Shown: one piece after another, positions 41,245-50,364 of the stretch
How positions within the stretch are numbered: the first letter of the stretch is position 1
How the letters are laid out: the number at the start of each line of letters is the position of its first letter
Source: Hymenobacter sp. J193
Lineage (GTDB): Bacteria; Bacteroidota; Bacteroidia; Cytophagales; Hymenobacteraceae
Reading direction: 5' to 3'
NCBI RefSeq assembly: GCF_024700075.1
Contig: NZ_JAJONE010000001.1
Location: forward strand, 682,001 to 746,000
DNA length: 64,000 nt
The notes under the pieces: model-generated
The model's database searches: none
The model's input: the letters and a program-made list of their open reading frames with translations, nothing else
What the model was told of the DNA's origin: nothing
Position numbers and translations under genes: made by a program

Positions 41245-44076
41245 ATGAACCCATTAGCCAGCGTCCGTCAGTTCAACCAAAGCATCTGGCTGGATTATAT
41301 CCGCCGCAACATCCTTGTGAACGGGGAGCTGCAGCGCCTGCTCACAGAAGACGGCCTGCGCGGGGTGACCTCCAACCCGGCCATCTTCGAGAAGGCCATC
41401 GGCGGTAGTGCTGACTACGACGCCAGCATCCAGGCCCTGGCTTTGCAAGGCCTTTCGGCCGAGCAGATCTACGAGCAGTTGGCCACGGAGGACGTGCAGC
41501 ACGCCTGCGACCTGCTGCGCCCGCTCTATGACCAGCCTGACAGCCAGGGCGACGGCTACGTAAGCCTGGAAGTGTCCCCGGCCCTGATCCACGACACGGA
41601 AGGTACCGTGCAGGAAGGCCTGCGCTTCTGGCAAGCTGTGAACCGGCCCAACGTGATGATCAAGGTGCCCGCTACCCTCGAAGGCCTGCCCGCCATCCGC
41701 CAGCTCATCGCCCAGGGCGTGAACGTGAACGTGACCCTGATCTTCGGCCTGGAACGGTATAAAGCCGTGGCCGAAGCCTTCCTGCTGGGCCTGGAAAACC
41801 GCGCCGCGGCGGGCCAGCCGCTCTCGCGCATCGACTCGGTGGCCAGCTTCTTTCTCTCCCGCATCGACGTGCTGCTGGACCCGCAGCTCGAGCAGTTGGC
41901 TGCCCAGGGCGGGGAAAAGGGCGCACTGGCCCAGTCCTTGGTGGGCGAAGTGGCCCTGGCCAGCGCCAAGCAGGCATATCAGCTCTACAAGCAGATTTTC
42001 AGCGGGCCGCGCTGGCAGGCTTTGCAGGCGCAGGGCGCGGCCGTGCAGCGGCTCTTGTGGGCCAGTACGGGCAACAAGAACCCCAAATACGACAACCTCA
42101 AGTACGTCGAGCACCTGATCGGCCCCGAGACGGTGAATACCATTCCCGTCGAGACGCTGGACCTATACCGCACGGGCGGACGGCCACAGAGCCGCCTGGA
42201 AGAAGGCACCGAGCAGGCCGCCCAGGTACTGGCGCGCTTGTCCGAGCTGGGCATCGACCTGAATCAGGTAAGCCAGCAGCTCGAAGATGAAGGCGGTCAG
42301 AAGTTCAATGAGCCTTTTGCCAAACTCCTGACGGTACTGGAACAGAAACGCCAGCAAGCCCTGCAAGCTCCGCTTGTATCCGCCGAACTGCACCTGGGCC
42401 AGTACCAGGCCGCCGTGGATGCCAAGGTAGCGGAGCTCAACGCTCAAAACTTCACCGCAGGCTTCTGGAACAAGCAGGCCGATTTGTGGGTGGAGGATGC
42501 TACCGCCCAGCAGAGCGTACGCTCCTTCATGGGCTGGCTGCGCGTGGCTGAAACCATGGTGGGTGCGGTGCCCGAAATCGAGCAGTTCGTGCACGAGGTG
42601 AAAGCCGCCGGCTTCAAGCACGTGGTGGTGATGGGTATGGGCGGCAGCAGCATGACGCCCATTGTATTCAAGCAGGCCTTTGCCGGGCAAGCCAATGGGT
42701 TGCCGCTGTCGGTGCTGGACACTACCAACCCCGGCTCGGTGCGCGAGATTGAAGATGCCGTGCCCCTGGCCGAAACCCTGTTCGTGGTAGCCAGCAAATC
42801 GGGCACCACGGCCGAGCCCCTGGCCTTCGGTGACTATTTCTACAATCGTCTCCGGGAAATCAAGGGTGAGCGGGCCGGCGAAAACTTCGTGGCCATTACC
42901 GACCCGGGCTCCAAGTTCGTGACGCAGGCTACCCAAGATGGCTACCGCCGCATCTTCCTGAACTTTGCCGAAGTAGGCGGCCGCTTCTCGGCCCTCTCCT
43001 ACTTCGGGCTGGTACCGGTCGCGCTCTACGGCCTGCCCATCGGCGACATTCTGGCCCGGGCCGTGCGCATGATGCGCGCCTGCGGTGCCTATGGCCCCGT
43101 AAGCCACAATCCCGGCCTGGAGTTGGGCGCGGCCCTGGGCGTACTGGCCCAACATGGCCGCGACAAGCTCACGCTGGTAGTGCCCGATTCGCTGAGCGAC
43201 CTGGGCCTCTGGCTGGAGCAGCTCATTGCCGAAAGCACCGGCAAGGAAGGCAAAGGCGTGTTGCCCCTGGCCGGCGAGCCACTGACTTCAATTAGCTCCT
43301 ACGGCTCGGACCGTGTATTCGTGTACGTGGGCTACCAAGGCCAGTCCGATGCCGTGAATGAGCAGCACCTGGCCGCGCTGGAAGCCGCCGGCCACCCCGT
43401 AGTGCGCATTCTGATGGAAGATGCCCGCGACCTGGGCTCGGAGTTTTTCCGCTGGGAAGTAGCCACGGCCGTGGCCAGCGCCGTGCTGCGCATCAACCCC
43501 TTCGACCAGCCTAACGTGCAGGCCGCCAAAACCGCCACCGACCAGCTGATGAAGGTAGTGGTAGAAAAAGGTGCCCTGCCCCAGACCTCAGAGCCGGTAG
43601 TACGTGCGCAGGACGCCGCTTACTATACTAACGTGCCCGGCCGCAACGCAGAGGAAGTGCTCCAAAGCTTCTTCGGGCAAACCAAGCCTGGCGACTTCCT
43701 GTGCATTCAGGCTTACCTGATGGAAACGCCGGCGCTGAACGAAGAGCTGCAGCAGGTGCGCGCCCTGGTGCAGGAACAGCTGCACATTGCCACCGCTTCG
43801 GGCTACGGTCCCCGCTTTCTGCACTCCACCGGCCAGTACCACAAAGGCGGCCCCGACACCGGCCTCTACCTGCAGCTAACCACCGACCACGCCCAGGACC
43901 TGCCCCTGCCCGGCCGCCCCTACACCTTCGGCACCTTCCAGAATGCCCAGGCCGCCGGCGACCTGCAGGCCCTCCAGGATTACAACCGCCGCACCCTGCG
44001 CATCCACTTCAACGGCAACCCTACCCAGGGTGTGGCCGATTTGCTGGCGCAGCTGCGCACCGTGCTGGCGAAGTAG
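41245..44076 (+). CDS. Transaldolase-phosphoglucose isomerase fusion
   Basis: A 943-aa bifunctional enzyme. Residues 1 to about 360 are transaldolase (GVTSNPAIFEKAI, EVSPALIHDT, Schiff-base Lys140 in MIKVPATLEGLP, SRIDSVASFFLSRID, WASTGNKNPKY). Residues about 400-943 are glucose-6-phosphate isomerase (VMGMGGSSMTPIVFKQAF, VVASKSGTTAEPL at about 515, ... GPRFLHSTGQYHKGGPDTGLYLQL). It couples the pentose phosphate pathway and upper glycolysis in one chain; such fusions are known in several bacterial phyla. The start ATG 41245 follows the promoter; the frame extends to 41212. Confidence 0.96.
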   Translation: MNPLASVRQFNQSIWLDYIRRNILVNGELQRLLTEDGLRGVTSNPAIFEKAIGGSADYDASIQALALQGLSAEQIYEQLATEDVQHACDLLRPLYDQPDSQGDGYVSLEVSPALIHDTEGTVQEGLRFWQAVNRPNVMIKVPATLEGLPAIRQLIAQGVNVNVTLIFGLERYKAVAEAFLLGLENRAAAGQPLSRIDSVASFFLSRIDVLLDPQLEQLAAQGGEKGALAQSLVGEVALASAKQAYQLYKQIFSGPRWQALQAQGAAVQRLLWASTGNKNPKYDNLKYVEHLIGPETVNTIPVETLDLYRTGGRPQSRLEEGTEQAAQVLARLSELGIDLNQVSQQLEDEGGQKFNEPFAKLLTVLEQKRQQALQAPLVSAELHLGQYQAAVDAKVAELNAQNFTAGFWNKQADLWVEDATAQQSVRSFMGWLRVAETMVGAVPEIEQFVHEVKAAGFKHVVVMGMGGSSMTPIVFKQAFAGQANGLPLSVLDTTNPGSVREIEDAVPLAETLFVVASKSGTTAEPLAFGDYFYNRLREIKGERAGENFVAITDPGSKFVTQATQDGYRRIFLNFAEVGGRFSALSYFGLVPVALYGLPIGDILARAVRMMRACGAYGPVSHNPGLELGAALGVLAQHGRDKLTLVVPDSLSDLGLWLEQLIAESTGKEGKGVLPLAGEPLTSISSYGSDRVFVYVGYQGQSDAVNEQHLAALEAAGHPVVRILMEDARDLGSEFFRWEVATAVASAVLRINPFDQPNVQAAKTATDQLMKVVVEKGALPQTSEPVVRAQDAAYYTNVPGRNAEEVLQSFFGQTKPGDFLCIQAYLMETPALNEELQQVRALVQEQLHIATASGYGPRFLHSTGQYHKGGPDTGLYLQLTTDHAQDLPLPGRPYTFGTFQNAQAAGDLQALQDYNRRTLRIHFNGNPTQGVADLLAQLRTVLAK

Positions 44077-44098
44077 ATTCATTTACAAGTGAAAAAGC

Positions 44099-44132
44099 AA
44101 AAGCCTGATCATCCATTGATGATCAGGCTTTT
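44099..44132 (+). terminator. Terminator of tal-pgi
   Basis: Perfect 15-bp stem AAAAGCCTGATCATC / GATGATCAGGCTTTT with a 4-nt loop. It abuts the palindromic repeat that follows. Confidence 0.9.
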
Positions 44133-44199
44133 GTCATTCCGAGCAGAGCGAGCAATCTGGGAATTGCTTTATCAGATTCCTCGCTCTGCTCGGAATGAC
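44133..44199. repeat. REP-like palindrome
   Basis: 20-bp perfect arms GTCATTCCGAGCAGAGCGAG (44133-44152) and its complement (44180-44199), extended by AATCTG/CAGATT across a small bulge. The GTCATTCCGAGC...GAGGAATCT type is, to my knowledge, a widespread intergenic repeat in Bacteroidota genomes. It lies between convergent genes. Confidence 0.85.
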
Positions 44200-44204
44200 A
44201 CGAA

Positions 44205-45125
44205 CTATTTCTCCGGCAGAAAGACCTCCGCGAGCATGCAGCGGGCACTGCCGCCGCCGATAGTTTCGATGGTGGGAATGGGCAGCGGCAGCAGGTCGCA
44301 GTACTGCGCCAGGTTAGTGCGCTGAGCGAGCATAAGGACGTCGTAGGCTCTCTGCGACATAACCAGCAGCTCGCGGCCGGAGGCGGGCTGCAGGGTGAGC
44401 ATGTTGCCGGCGAAGCTCGATACCTGAGCCAGGGAAATGTCGATGATTTCGTGCCCGGTGGCGGTGAGTGAATCTGTCAGGGCAGCCTGTTCGGCGGCAT
44501 CCCGAATGCTTTCCAGGCACACCACCGCAAACCGGGCGCCAACGCACATCATCACATTGGTATGGTAGATTTCCTGGCCCCGCGCATCGTGGGAATGAAA
44601 GGCCACGGCGCGGTAGCCCAGCTGACCGGCTACTTGCCGGAACAGCGCCACATCGGTGCGGGGCGACAGGCAGGCGTAGGCCACGCGGTACAGGTGGTCG
44701 AAGATGATGCTGCCAGTACCTTCCAGAAAGCGGTTTTGCCTCTCGAAGCCCGATAAATCAATGACCTCCGTTACTACAAACTGCTCCTGAAGCGCGGCCA
44801 GAATATCGGAGCGGCGCTCCAAGCGGCGGTTGGGCGCACACATGGGGTAGAGCAGTACCCGGCCGTCGGGGTGCAGGGTCAGCCAGTTGTTGGGGAAGAT
44901 GGAATCGGGCGTGTGCGGCGCGGGCGTATCCTCAAACACCAGCACCTGAACGCCGTGGTCCCGGAGCATAGCCACCATATTATCGAACTCTGCCCGGGCC
45001 CGGCGCTGGATTTCCTCCCACGAAGCCTCCTTTATAGCGCTCTGGAAATAGTTGGATTCGGCGGTTTCGGTGTTGAATCCGAAGCGCGCGGGACGAACCA
45101 TGAAAACGGTGCGGGCTGACTGCAT
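44205..45125 (-). CDS. ctlX: CtlX-type citrulline/arginine hydrolase
   Basis: A 306-aa amidinotransferase-fold protein of the citrulline-utilisation hydrolase group. Key parts: SIFPNNWLTLHPDG, RFLEGTGSIIFDH (Glu), EIYHTNVMMCVG (His) and GGGSARCMLAEVF (nucleophilic Cys near the C terminus). Characterised CtlX acts on citrulline; an arginine deiminase-like or dimethylarginine activity cannot be excluded. Start is ATG 45125 (MQSARTVFMVRPARF). It diverges from the monooxygenase gene. Confidence 0.88.
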   Translation of the reverse strand: MQSARTVFMVRPARFGFNTETAESNYFQSAIKEASWEEIQRRARAEFDNMVAMLRDHGVQVLVFEDTPAPHTPDSIFPNNWLTLHPDGRVLLYPMCAPNRRLERRSDILAALQEQFVVTEVIDLSGFERQNRFLEGTGSIIFDHLYRVAYACLSPRTDVALFRQVAGQLGYRAVAFHSHDARGQEIYHTNVMMCVGARFAVVCLESIRDAAEQAALTDSLTATGHEIIDISLAQVSSFAGNMLTLQPASGRELLVMSQRAYDVLMLAQRTNLAQYCDLLPLPIPTIETIGGGSARCMLAEVFLPEK

Positions 45126-45236
45126 GAGCGAGGCGTGGATGGAGGCTGCAAAGAAACACTCCGTGCGCAAACATTGCGTAACCACCCCGGCCCTCACCCA
45201 TATTTTCCGCCTACTCGTGCCTGCTAGCGCCTTGAT

Positions 45237-45252
45237 TCACATCTTGATGTGA
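45237..45252. promoter_or_regulatory. 16-bp palindrome, possible operator
   Basis: TCACATCTTGATGTGA, a perfect 7+7 palindrome with a TT centre, between divergent ctlX and the monooxygenase gene. Similar 16-mers lie at 5662-5677 and 8833-8848. The binding protein is unknown. Confidence 0.5.
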
Positions 45253-45346
45253 TGTAAGCAAGCCCGGCTGTTGCGCAACTTTGCAGCGCGGCTGGCGCAA
45301 CTACCTGCTTCGGCCTGCACTCCGCTTCTTCCAACCTTCTCGCGCT

Positions 45347-46876
45347 ATGAAAATGACCTTATCAAACGGCAGAATTGCCATCATCGGAGCCGGGCCGTCG
45401 GGTCTGGCAGCCTGCAAATCGGCGCTGGAGGCTGGCCTGGAGCCGGTACTCTTCGAGCAGAGCGCCCACCTGGGCGGACAGTGGAACCAGGGTGCCCCGC
45501 ACAGCGGCGTGTGGGAGGCCATGCACACCAACACCAGTGCCATCAACACCCGGTTTTCCGACTTCCCACACACGCCCGGCCTCCCGCTCTTTCCCTCCAA
45601 CCAGGACATCCTGGCGTACTTGGAAAGCTACGTGGGACACTTCAACCTGCTCCCGCACCTGCGCCGGCATACGCGCATCAACAAGGTGGCCCGCGGCCCC
45701 AAAGGCCAGTTTATAGTATGGTCGGTGGATGGGCAGGGCGAGCAGCGGGCCGAGCTTTTTCAGTACGTGGTGGTGGCCTCAGGGCGCTACAACAAGCCCC
45801 GCTACGCCCAGTTGCCGGGGCTGACAGAGTTTGAAGGTTTGGTACTTCACTCCTTCCACTACCGCCGCAGCGCCGACTTTGCGGGCCAGCGCGTGCTTGT
45901 CGTTGGCAACAGCATCAGCGGGCTGGAAATTGCCAGTGAACTGGCCCAACACCCCGGGGTGACGGTGCTTTCCTCCTGCCGCAAGCCGCGCTACATCCTC
46001 CGAAAAACCCTGAACGGCCGCCCTACCGACTGCGTGGCCTTTACGCGGGCCGCCGAAGGCCTGAAGCAGTTGATCCTGCGCACCTGCGGCAACCCCGCCG
46101 ACTTTGGAGCGCCTCGTCCGCAGGAGGATGTGCGGGCCGACGGCATTTCCATGAACGACCAGTATCTGGACTTGGTGCAGCAGGGCCGGATTCAGCCGTG
46201 CGGAGCCGTGGCGCATTTTACCGCCACGGGCGTGGTGTTTCAGGATGGCAGCCAAGCCGCGGTAGATGCCGTAATTCTGGCTACGGGTTTCGACCTCAAC
46301 CTGCCTTTCCTGAGCGACGATATCCGGGAAACCATCCAGGCCGGCCCCGACCATATCGACCTGCACCAGCACACCTTCCACCCTTGCCTGCCCAATCTGG
46401 CGTTCATCGGCTTGTTTCCGCAGGCGGGGCCGTATTTCCCGGTGGTAGAGCTACAGGCCCGCTGGATTGCGGCCTGCTGGAGCGGCGCCCGTGCGCTGCC
46501 CTCGCACGAGCAGATGGAAGCCGGCCTGGCTGAGTTCCGGGCCTTCCGGCAGGTGCGCTACGAAACCAGCCTGCACGAAATGGCAATGCAGCTGGCCGCC
46601 AACGTTGGCGTGGCTCCGTCGCTGGAACGCTACTCTGAGTTGGCCCAGGAGCTGCTCTTCGGCCCGCTTACGCCCGCGCAGTTCCGCCTCCAGGGCCCCC
46701 ACGCCCAGCCAAGCGCCCTCGCCGACTATCGGGAATGCCTGCGCCAGATTGGCTGCGCCGAGCTAGCCATACTCACCGAGGAGCAGATAGCCCATTTGCA
46801 AATGCTGGCCGAGGCCCTGCCCCACGAAAAAGCGCTGCAGGTTTTAGCCCGGGAGTTACAGGCGGAGCCAGTATAG
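45347..46876 (+). CDS. Flavin-containing monooxygenase
   Basis: A 509-aa class B flavoprotein monooxygenase. FAD motif IAIIGAGPSGLAACKSA, FMO fingerprint FEGLVLHSFHY (FxGxxxHxxxY), NADPH motif VLVVGNSISGLEIA and the ATGFD motif (DAVILATGFDLNLPFL). Such enzymes oxygenate nitrogen or sulfur in soft nucleophiles; the substrate is unknown. Start is ATG 45347 (or 45353). Confidence 0.93.
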   Translation: MKMTLSNGRIAIIGAGPSGLAACKSALEAGLEPVLFEQSAHLGGQWNQGAPHSGVWEAMHTNTSAINTRFSDFPHTPGLPLFPSNQDILAYLESYVGHFNLLPHLRRHTRINKVARGPKGQFIVWSVDGQGEQRAELFQYVVVASGRYNKPRYAQLPGLTEFEGLVLHSFHYRRSADFAGQRVLVVGNSISGLEIASELAQHPGVTVLSSCRKPRYILRKTLNGRPTDCVAFTRAAEGLKQLILRTCGNPADFGAPRPQEDVRADGISMNDQYLDLVQQGRIQPCGAVAHFTATGVVFQDGSQAAVDAVILATGFDLNLPFLSDDIRETIQAGPDHIDLHQHTFHPCLPNLAFIGLFPQAGPYFPVVELQARWIAACWSGARALPSHEQMEAGLAEFRAFRQVRYETSLHEMAMQLAANVGVAPSLERYSELAQELLFGPLTPAQFRLQGPHAQPSALADYRECLRQIGCAELAILTEEQIAHLQMLAEALPHEKALQVLARELQAEPV

Positions 46877-46894
46877 TAACAATCAACTGGAAAG

Positions 46895-46929
46895 AAAAGG
46901 GGTTTGCCAGCTATTGGCAAACCCTTTTT
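46895..46929. terminator. Bidirectional terminator
   Basis: AAAAGGGGTTTGCCA / TGGCAAACCCTTTTT with a 5-nt loop, between the convergent monooxygenase and PAP2 genes. Confidence 0.9.
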
Positions 46930-46968
46930 AGTAGCGCCTGCGGCCTCTTTCAGAGGCTGACTGATTTC

Positions 46969-47802
46969 TTACAGGGCCTTGGTAAGCAGCAGCCCGCCGT
47001 AGGCATGCCCATTCGCGTTCAGACCCTGAACCGGCACCAGTGAAATGCCCGTGCGGCCGCCGGTTTTGTGCAGCTGCGGCACCACAATGCCCATGGTGGC
47101 GCCCAGCGCGTAACCCACGAGGTTATCGGACAGGAAGTGCTTGCCGGCCTCGATGCGGTAGTAGGCTACGGCTGCCGGCACCAGCGCCGCCGCGCCCCAC
47201 ACAAATGGCTCGGCCGGGGATTCGGGGTTGAAGTCGTGGAAAACCTTGGCGGCGAAGAACGTGGCCGTGGCCGTGTGGGCGGTGTGGCCCGCGAAAAACG
47301 AGTTGGTGGCAATGCGGCTGCCACGCTTATTTTCCGCGCCCTCGGAGCCGTAGAGGAAGGGCCGGTAGCGCGTCACAGTGCCTACCGACATGGTGAAAAC
47401 GGCATCGGTGGCCAGCATGGTTTGCAGATACAGAGCAGCCACCTGTCCGTAGCGGCCGCGGGCCTTATCGTTCAAAGCCAGCAAGCCCGGCGCTACCACC
47501 AGAGAGCCGTAGCAGAGTACGTCACTTTTCAGTTGGGCCTGGTCGCTATAGTTGCCGGCCGCAAACCGGTCGAACTTGGGAACATCGTTTTTATCGAGGG
47601 CGGCCAGTTGCGCGGGAGTCAGGCCATTTTTCTGCTGCACCAGGTAAAGCCCCAGCCCGCTAACTGCCCCCAGCCCCACGGTGATGGGGGCATCCACCAC
47701 GAAGCGCGTGCGGTACGGGGAATCGGCCTGTTGGGCCTGGGCGGCGGCCCCTGCCGACAGCCACAGAGAAACGGTCAGTAAAAGCGAGGAAAGTAGTTTC
47801 AT
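46969..47802 (-). CDS. PAP2 superfamily phosphatase
   Basis: A 277-aa exported or membrane phosphatase. Signal peptide MKLLSSLLLTVSLWLSAGAAAQAQ. The PAP2 triad is TVTRYRPF (motif 1 RP), NSFFAGHTAHTATATFF (motif 2, His) and RIEAGKHFLSDNLVG (motif 3, His/Asp). It dephosphorylates lipid phosphates or undecaprenyl pyrophosphate in the periplasm; exact substrate unknown. Start is ATG 47802, fixed by the signal peptide. Confidence 0.9.
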   Translation of the reverse strand: MKLLSSLLLTVSLWLSAGAAAQAQQADSPYRTRFVVDAPITVGLGAVSGLGLYLVQQKNGLTPAQLAALDKNDVPKFDRFAAGNYSDQAQLKSDVLCYGSLVVAPGLLALNDKARGRYGQVAALYLQTMLATDAVFTMSVGTVTRYRPFLYGSEGAENKRGSRIATNSFFAGHTAHTATATFFAAKVFHDFNPESPAEPFVWGAAALVPAAVAYYRIEAGKHFLSDNLVGYALGATMGIVVPQLHKTGGRTGISLVPVQGLNANGHAYGGLLLTKAL

Positions 47803-47900
47803 GAGCGGTAAGTATGGTTGCCGCTGAAACGAGAAACGACCAAGCCAGGTTAGCTTCGGCGGAAGGCCGGATTGTTCCGGCCACGGCCCGCACAAACAAA

Positions 47901-47928
47901 AAAGAGCAGACCAATTGGCCTGCTCTTT
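47901..47928 (-). terminator. Terminator of second cold-shock gene
   Basis: AAAGAGCAG / CTGCTCTTT around CCAATTGG. It lies after the cold-shock gene on the minus strand. Confidence 0.8.
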
Positions 47929-47954
47929 ATACTTCCTAGGGAAGTACGCGGTAA

Positions 47955-48146
47955 TTAAGCGCGACGCACTTTTACTGCGCTCAGGCCTTTACGGCCTTCT
48001 TCCACTTCGAACTCAACTTTGTCGTTGTCGCGGATTTCGTCGATCAGACCGGTTACGTGGACGAATACGTCCTGGCCGGTAGATGAGTCATTGATGAAAC
48101 CAAAACCTTTGGTCTCATTGAAGAATTTTACGGTTCCTGTTGCCAT
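47955..48146 (-). CDS. cspA: Cold-shock protein (second copy)
   Basis: A 63-aa cold-shock domain protein closely related to the copy at 38495 (RNP1 KGFGFI, RNP2 VFVHV). The most variable part is NDSSTGQD in place of KNDQTGED. It has its own promoter, conserved leader and terminator. Confidence 0.95.
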   Translation of the reverse strand: MATGTVKFFNETKGFGFINDSSTGQDVFVHVTGLIDEIRDNDKVEFEVEEGRKGLSAVKVRRA

Positions 48147-48250
48147 GATGCTTTAGGAAAAAGGTGAAAGTGAAGCAACTGACAACGGAACTCTACAATT
48201 AAGCAATGGTAGCGACACGAGGCAACTTGCCTTAAAACAATGCAAACGTA
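48147..48250 (-). promoter_or_regulatory. Promoter and conserved leader, second csp
   Basis: TACGTTTG (48243-48250) is a perfect -7 box. The leader of about 90 nt contains, in mRNA sense, GGCAAGTTGCCTCGT and GTAGAGTTCCGTTGTCAGTT, matching the leader of the first copy. A cold-responsive leader is inferred from the family. Confidence 0.7.
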
Positions 48251-48721
48251 CGGCTTTATTTCCGGAATGACTGCCCCAAGCGGACAATCCCCGGCACCAG
48301 ACGGTTACGGGCGGCTAACGGACGGCCCACGCTTTAGGTTCAAACTCTTTCGCTTCGTGCCCCTATTTCCGGATAATGGCCGGCCGTTCGGCCACTGGTT
48401 TTCCTGGCTGAAAGCGCCGACCGCTACTGCTCGACCCGGCGCAAGAAAGCTGGCAAACATCTGTCTTTATGTAATATAACCAGCAAGCAGTATACCCCGA
48501 AGCCTATACCACTGCAGCCACTGTCTGCTGCGCCGCTGCCTGAAGTTACCCCGCCGTTTTTTCTGTTCGCCTGCAGCCGGCAGAGCCAAAGAGCCACCGG
48601 TTACGACCAGTAACAGGCAAAAGAAAAGTTGAATAATTGCGGTTGCCCGGCGTTGTTGGGCCGGAAAGAAGGCACAATGGCAGCGCAACCGCAGGACCAG
48701 CAGGAAGCGGAGAGGGTACAA
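48251..48721. other. Intergenic, nothing recognised
   Basis: About 470 nt with only weak open frames (for example 79 aa at 48240-48479 on plus and 84 aa at 48467-48721 on minus with TTG start). Neither shows a known motif or a start signal. No repeat or hairpin stands out. Confidence 0.4.
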
Positions 48722-48991
48722 TCAGCGCAGGTATTCCCGGCCCGCAATGCCCGTGGAAGCCTGACCCATTACCTGTTTGGCGAGCAGAGTCATGTGTTTC
48801 TCGGGGTCGTGAGCAGCCAGATCGGCCAGGAAAAGCGCCACTTCGGCTTCGGTTAGGCGTAGGGCCATTTCGTACCAGGCACTGGTGCCGCACACCACCT
48901 GCAGGTAGTACGCGCCCGTAGCCTCCTCGTGCAGCAGGCTATACATCCAGGGAATATTTTTATAGAGCGTGGTCATATTTTGGGTGTTCAT
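48722..48991 (-). CDS. Small protein of unknown function
   Basis: An 89-aa soluble protein from ATG 48991 (MNTQNMTTLYKNIPW); ATG 48976 is an alternative. It contains YYLQVVCGTSAWYEMALRLTEAEVALFLAD and AKQVMGQASTGIAGREYL in residues about 28-89. I do not recognise the family; the composition fits a real gene. It diverges from the histidine kinase gene. Confidence 0.7.
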   Translation of the reverse strand: MNTQNMTTLYKNIPWMYSLLHEEATGAYYLQVVCGTSAWYEMALRLTEAEVALFLADLAAHDPEKHMTLLAKQVMGQASTGIAGREYLR

Positions 48992-49218
48992 AGCTGGCGT
49001 GGCGTGGGTAAGGCGGTACGGTTTTCGGGTGGCAAGTACATCAGCTTGCCTCTGCCCGGCAGAAACCAAGGAGCGGAGCCCCCCGGCGTGGTGGATATCA
49101 CCAAAGCACAATCAGCCGTATCTTGCCGAAAGCAGTATATTCTGTTTCCGCGAATATATACTACCTGGCACCCACGCAGCCCCGCACTTTTCGGTCCCGT
49201 GGTCCTACCCTTCTCTGC

Positions 49219-50307
49219 ATGTCAACCTATTATTCTTTTCTCCGCCCGCTCATCGAAGGTAGCCATGCCGTGTACTTTGTGTATCACCTGCAGGAGCAGC
49301 GTGTGCTCTACGTGAGTGCCGGCTATGAGGACCTCACCGGCGACCCGGCCAGCCATATAGCCGAGGACTTGCCCTTCTGGCTGGAGCGCCTGCACCCCGA
49401 TGACCGGCACTACCTGCGCCACCGGCTTGCCGAGGCCGCGCCCGGCGAAGTGGTGCAGAACGTGGAGCTGCGCCTGGCCCGGCCTGACGACCGCACGCAA
49501 TGGCTGCGCCTGTCCGCCTGCCAGTTGCCCCAGCCCGAGGGCCATACCCTGCTTAGTGGGCGGCTCGAAGACATAACCCGGGCCAAGGAAATGGATATCA
49601 ATTCCCAGAAATTCAACACCAAGAAAAACGCTACCCTCGAAATTCTTTCTCACGACCTGACTACCCCCCTGGTACTCATCCAGCAACTCACCGAGCAGCT
49701 CACCGAGGAAATGGACGGCGCCCTCACGCCGACCACCCAGCACCTGCTGCACCTGATGGAGCGCACCAGCCGGCAGGGCCTCAACCTTATCCGCGACTTC
49801 GTGGACAATGAGTTTCTGGAATCGGCCAACGTGCTGCTGAAGTGGGAACGGGCCGACTTTGTGGCCTGGATGCGCACCACCCTAGAAGAGTACGAGCGCG
49901 CCACCCAGCACCTGCACATACTGGTAACCCTGGAGGCACCCGCCGGGCCGCTCTACGCCCGCCTCGACATCAACAAGTTTCAGCAGGTCATCAACAACCT
50001 GCTCAGCAACGCCCTCAAGTTTACGCCGGATGGGGGCCGCGTGGAGGTGCGCGTGGAGGACCTGGGCAACAGCCTGCGCGTCATCATCACCGATACGGGC
50101 ATTGGTATTCCCAGCCAGCTGCAGCCGGTGCTCTTCGATAAGTTCACGCCGGCCCGCCGGCCCGGCCTACGTGGGGAAAAAACCACCGGCCTGGGTATGT
50201 CGGTGATTAAGACTATTGTAGAGCTGCACGAGGGTCGAATCTGGCTGGAAAGCACCGAGGGTAAGGGCACCACCTTCACGCTGGAAATACCCGCCCTACC
50301 GGCGTAA
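49219..50307 (+). CDS. Soluble PAS-sensor histidine kinase
   Basis: A 362-aa kinase without membrane helices. The N-terminal PAS domain (about 10-120: VYFVYHLQEQRVLYVSAGYEDLTG, ... LHPDDRHYL, GRLEDITRAKE) is followed by the dimerisation H-box EILSHDLTTPLVLIQQL (His145) and an ATPase domain with NNLLSNALKFTPDGG (N box), DTGIGIP (G1) and TTGLGMSVIK (G2). The signal is cytosolic but unknown. No response regulator gene is adjacent, so it is an orphan. Start is ATG 49219. Confidence 0.93.
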   Translation: MSTYYSFLRPLIEGSHAVYFVYHLQEQRVLYVSAGYEDLTGDPASHIAEDLPFWLERLHPDDRHYLRHRLAEAAPGEVVQNVELRLARPDDRTQWLRLSACQLPQPEGHTLLSGRLEDITRAKEMDINSQKFNTKKNATLEILSHDLTTPLVLIQQLTEQLTEEMDGALTPTTQHLLHLMERTSRQGLNLIRDFVDNEFLESANVLLKWERADFVAWMRTTLEEYERATQHLHILVTLEAPAGPLYARLDINKFQQVINNLLSNALKFTPDGGRVEVRVEDLGNSLRVIITDTGIGIPSQLQPVLFDKFTPARRPGLRGEKTTGLGMSVIKTIVELHEGRIWLESTEGKGTTFTLEIPALPA

Positions 50308-50364
50308 AGGATTTGGCTTTTCAGGTTAACGATGAGCTCCAGCTGTAGCTAAGAAAAAATATTT

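Noticed and set aside
45237..45252. CRP/FNR-type site
   Set aside because: The half-sites are in the opposite order (TCACA-n6-TGTGA) to the CRP consensus TGTGA-n6-TCACA.
48143..48157. 15-bp identity CCATGATGCTTTAGG with 50862-50876
   Set aside because: An identity of this length is expected a few times by chance in 64 kb; contexts differ.
48240..48721. Small open frames on both strands after the second cold-shock gene
   Set aside because: One starts inside the csp promoter, the other has only TTG; neither has recognisable features.
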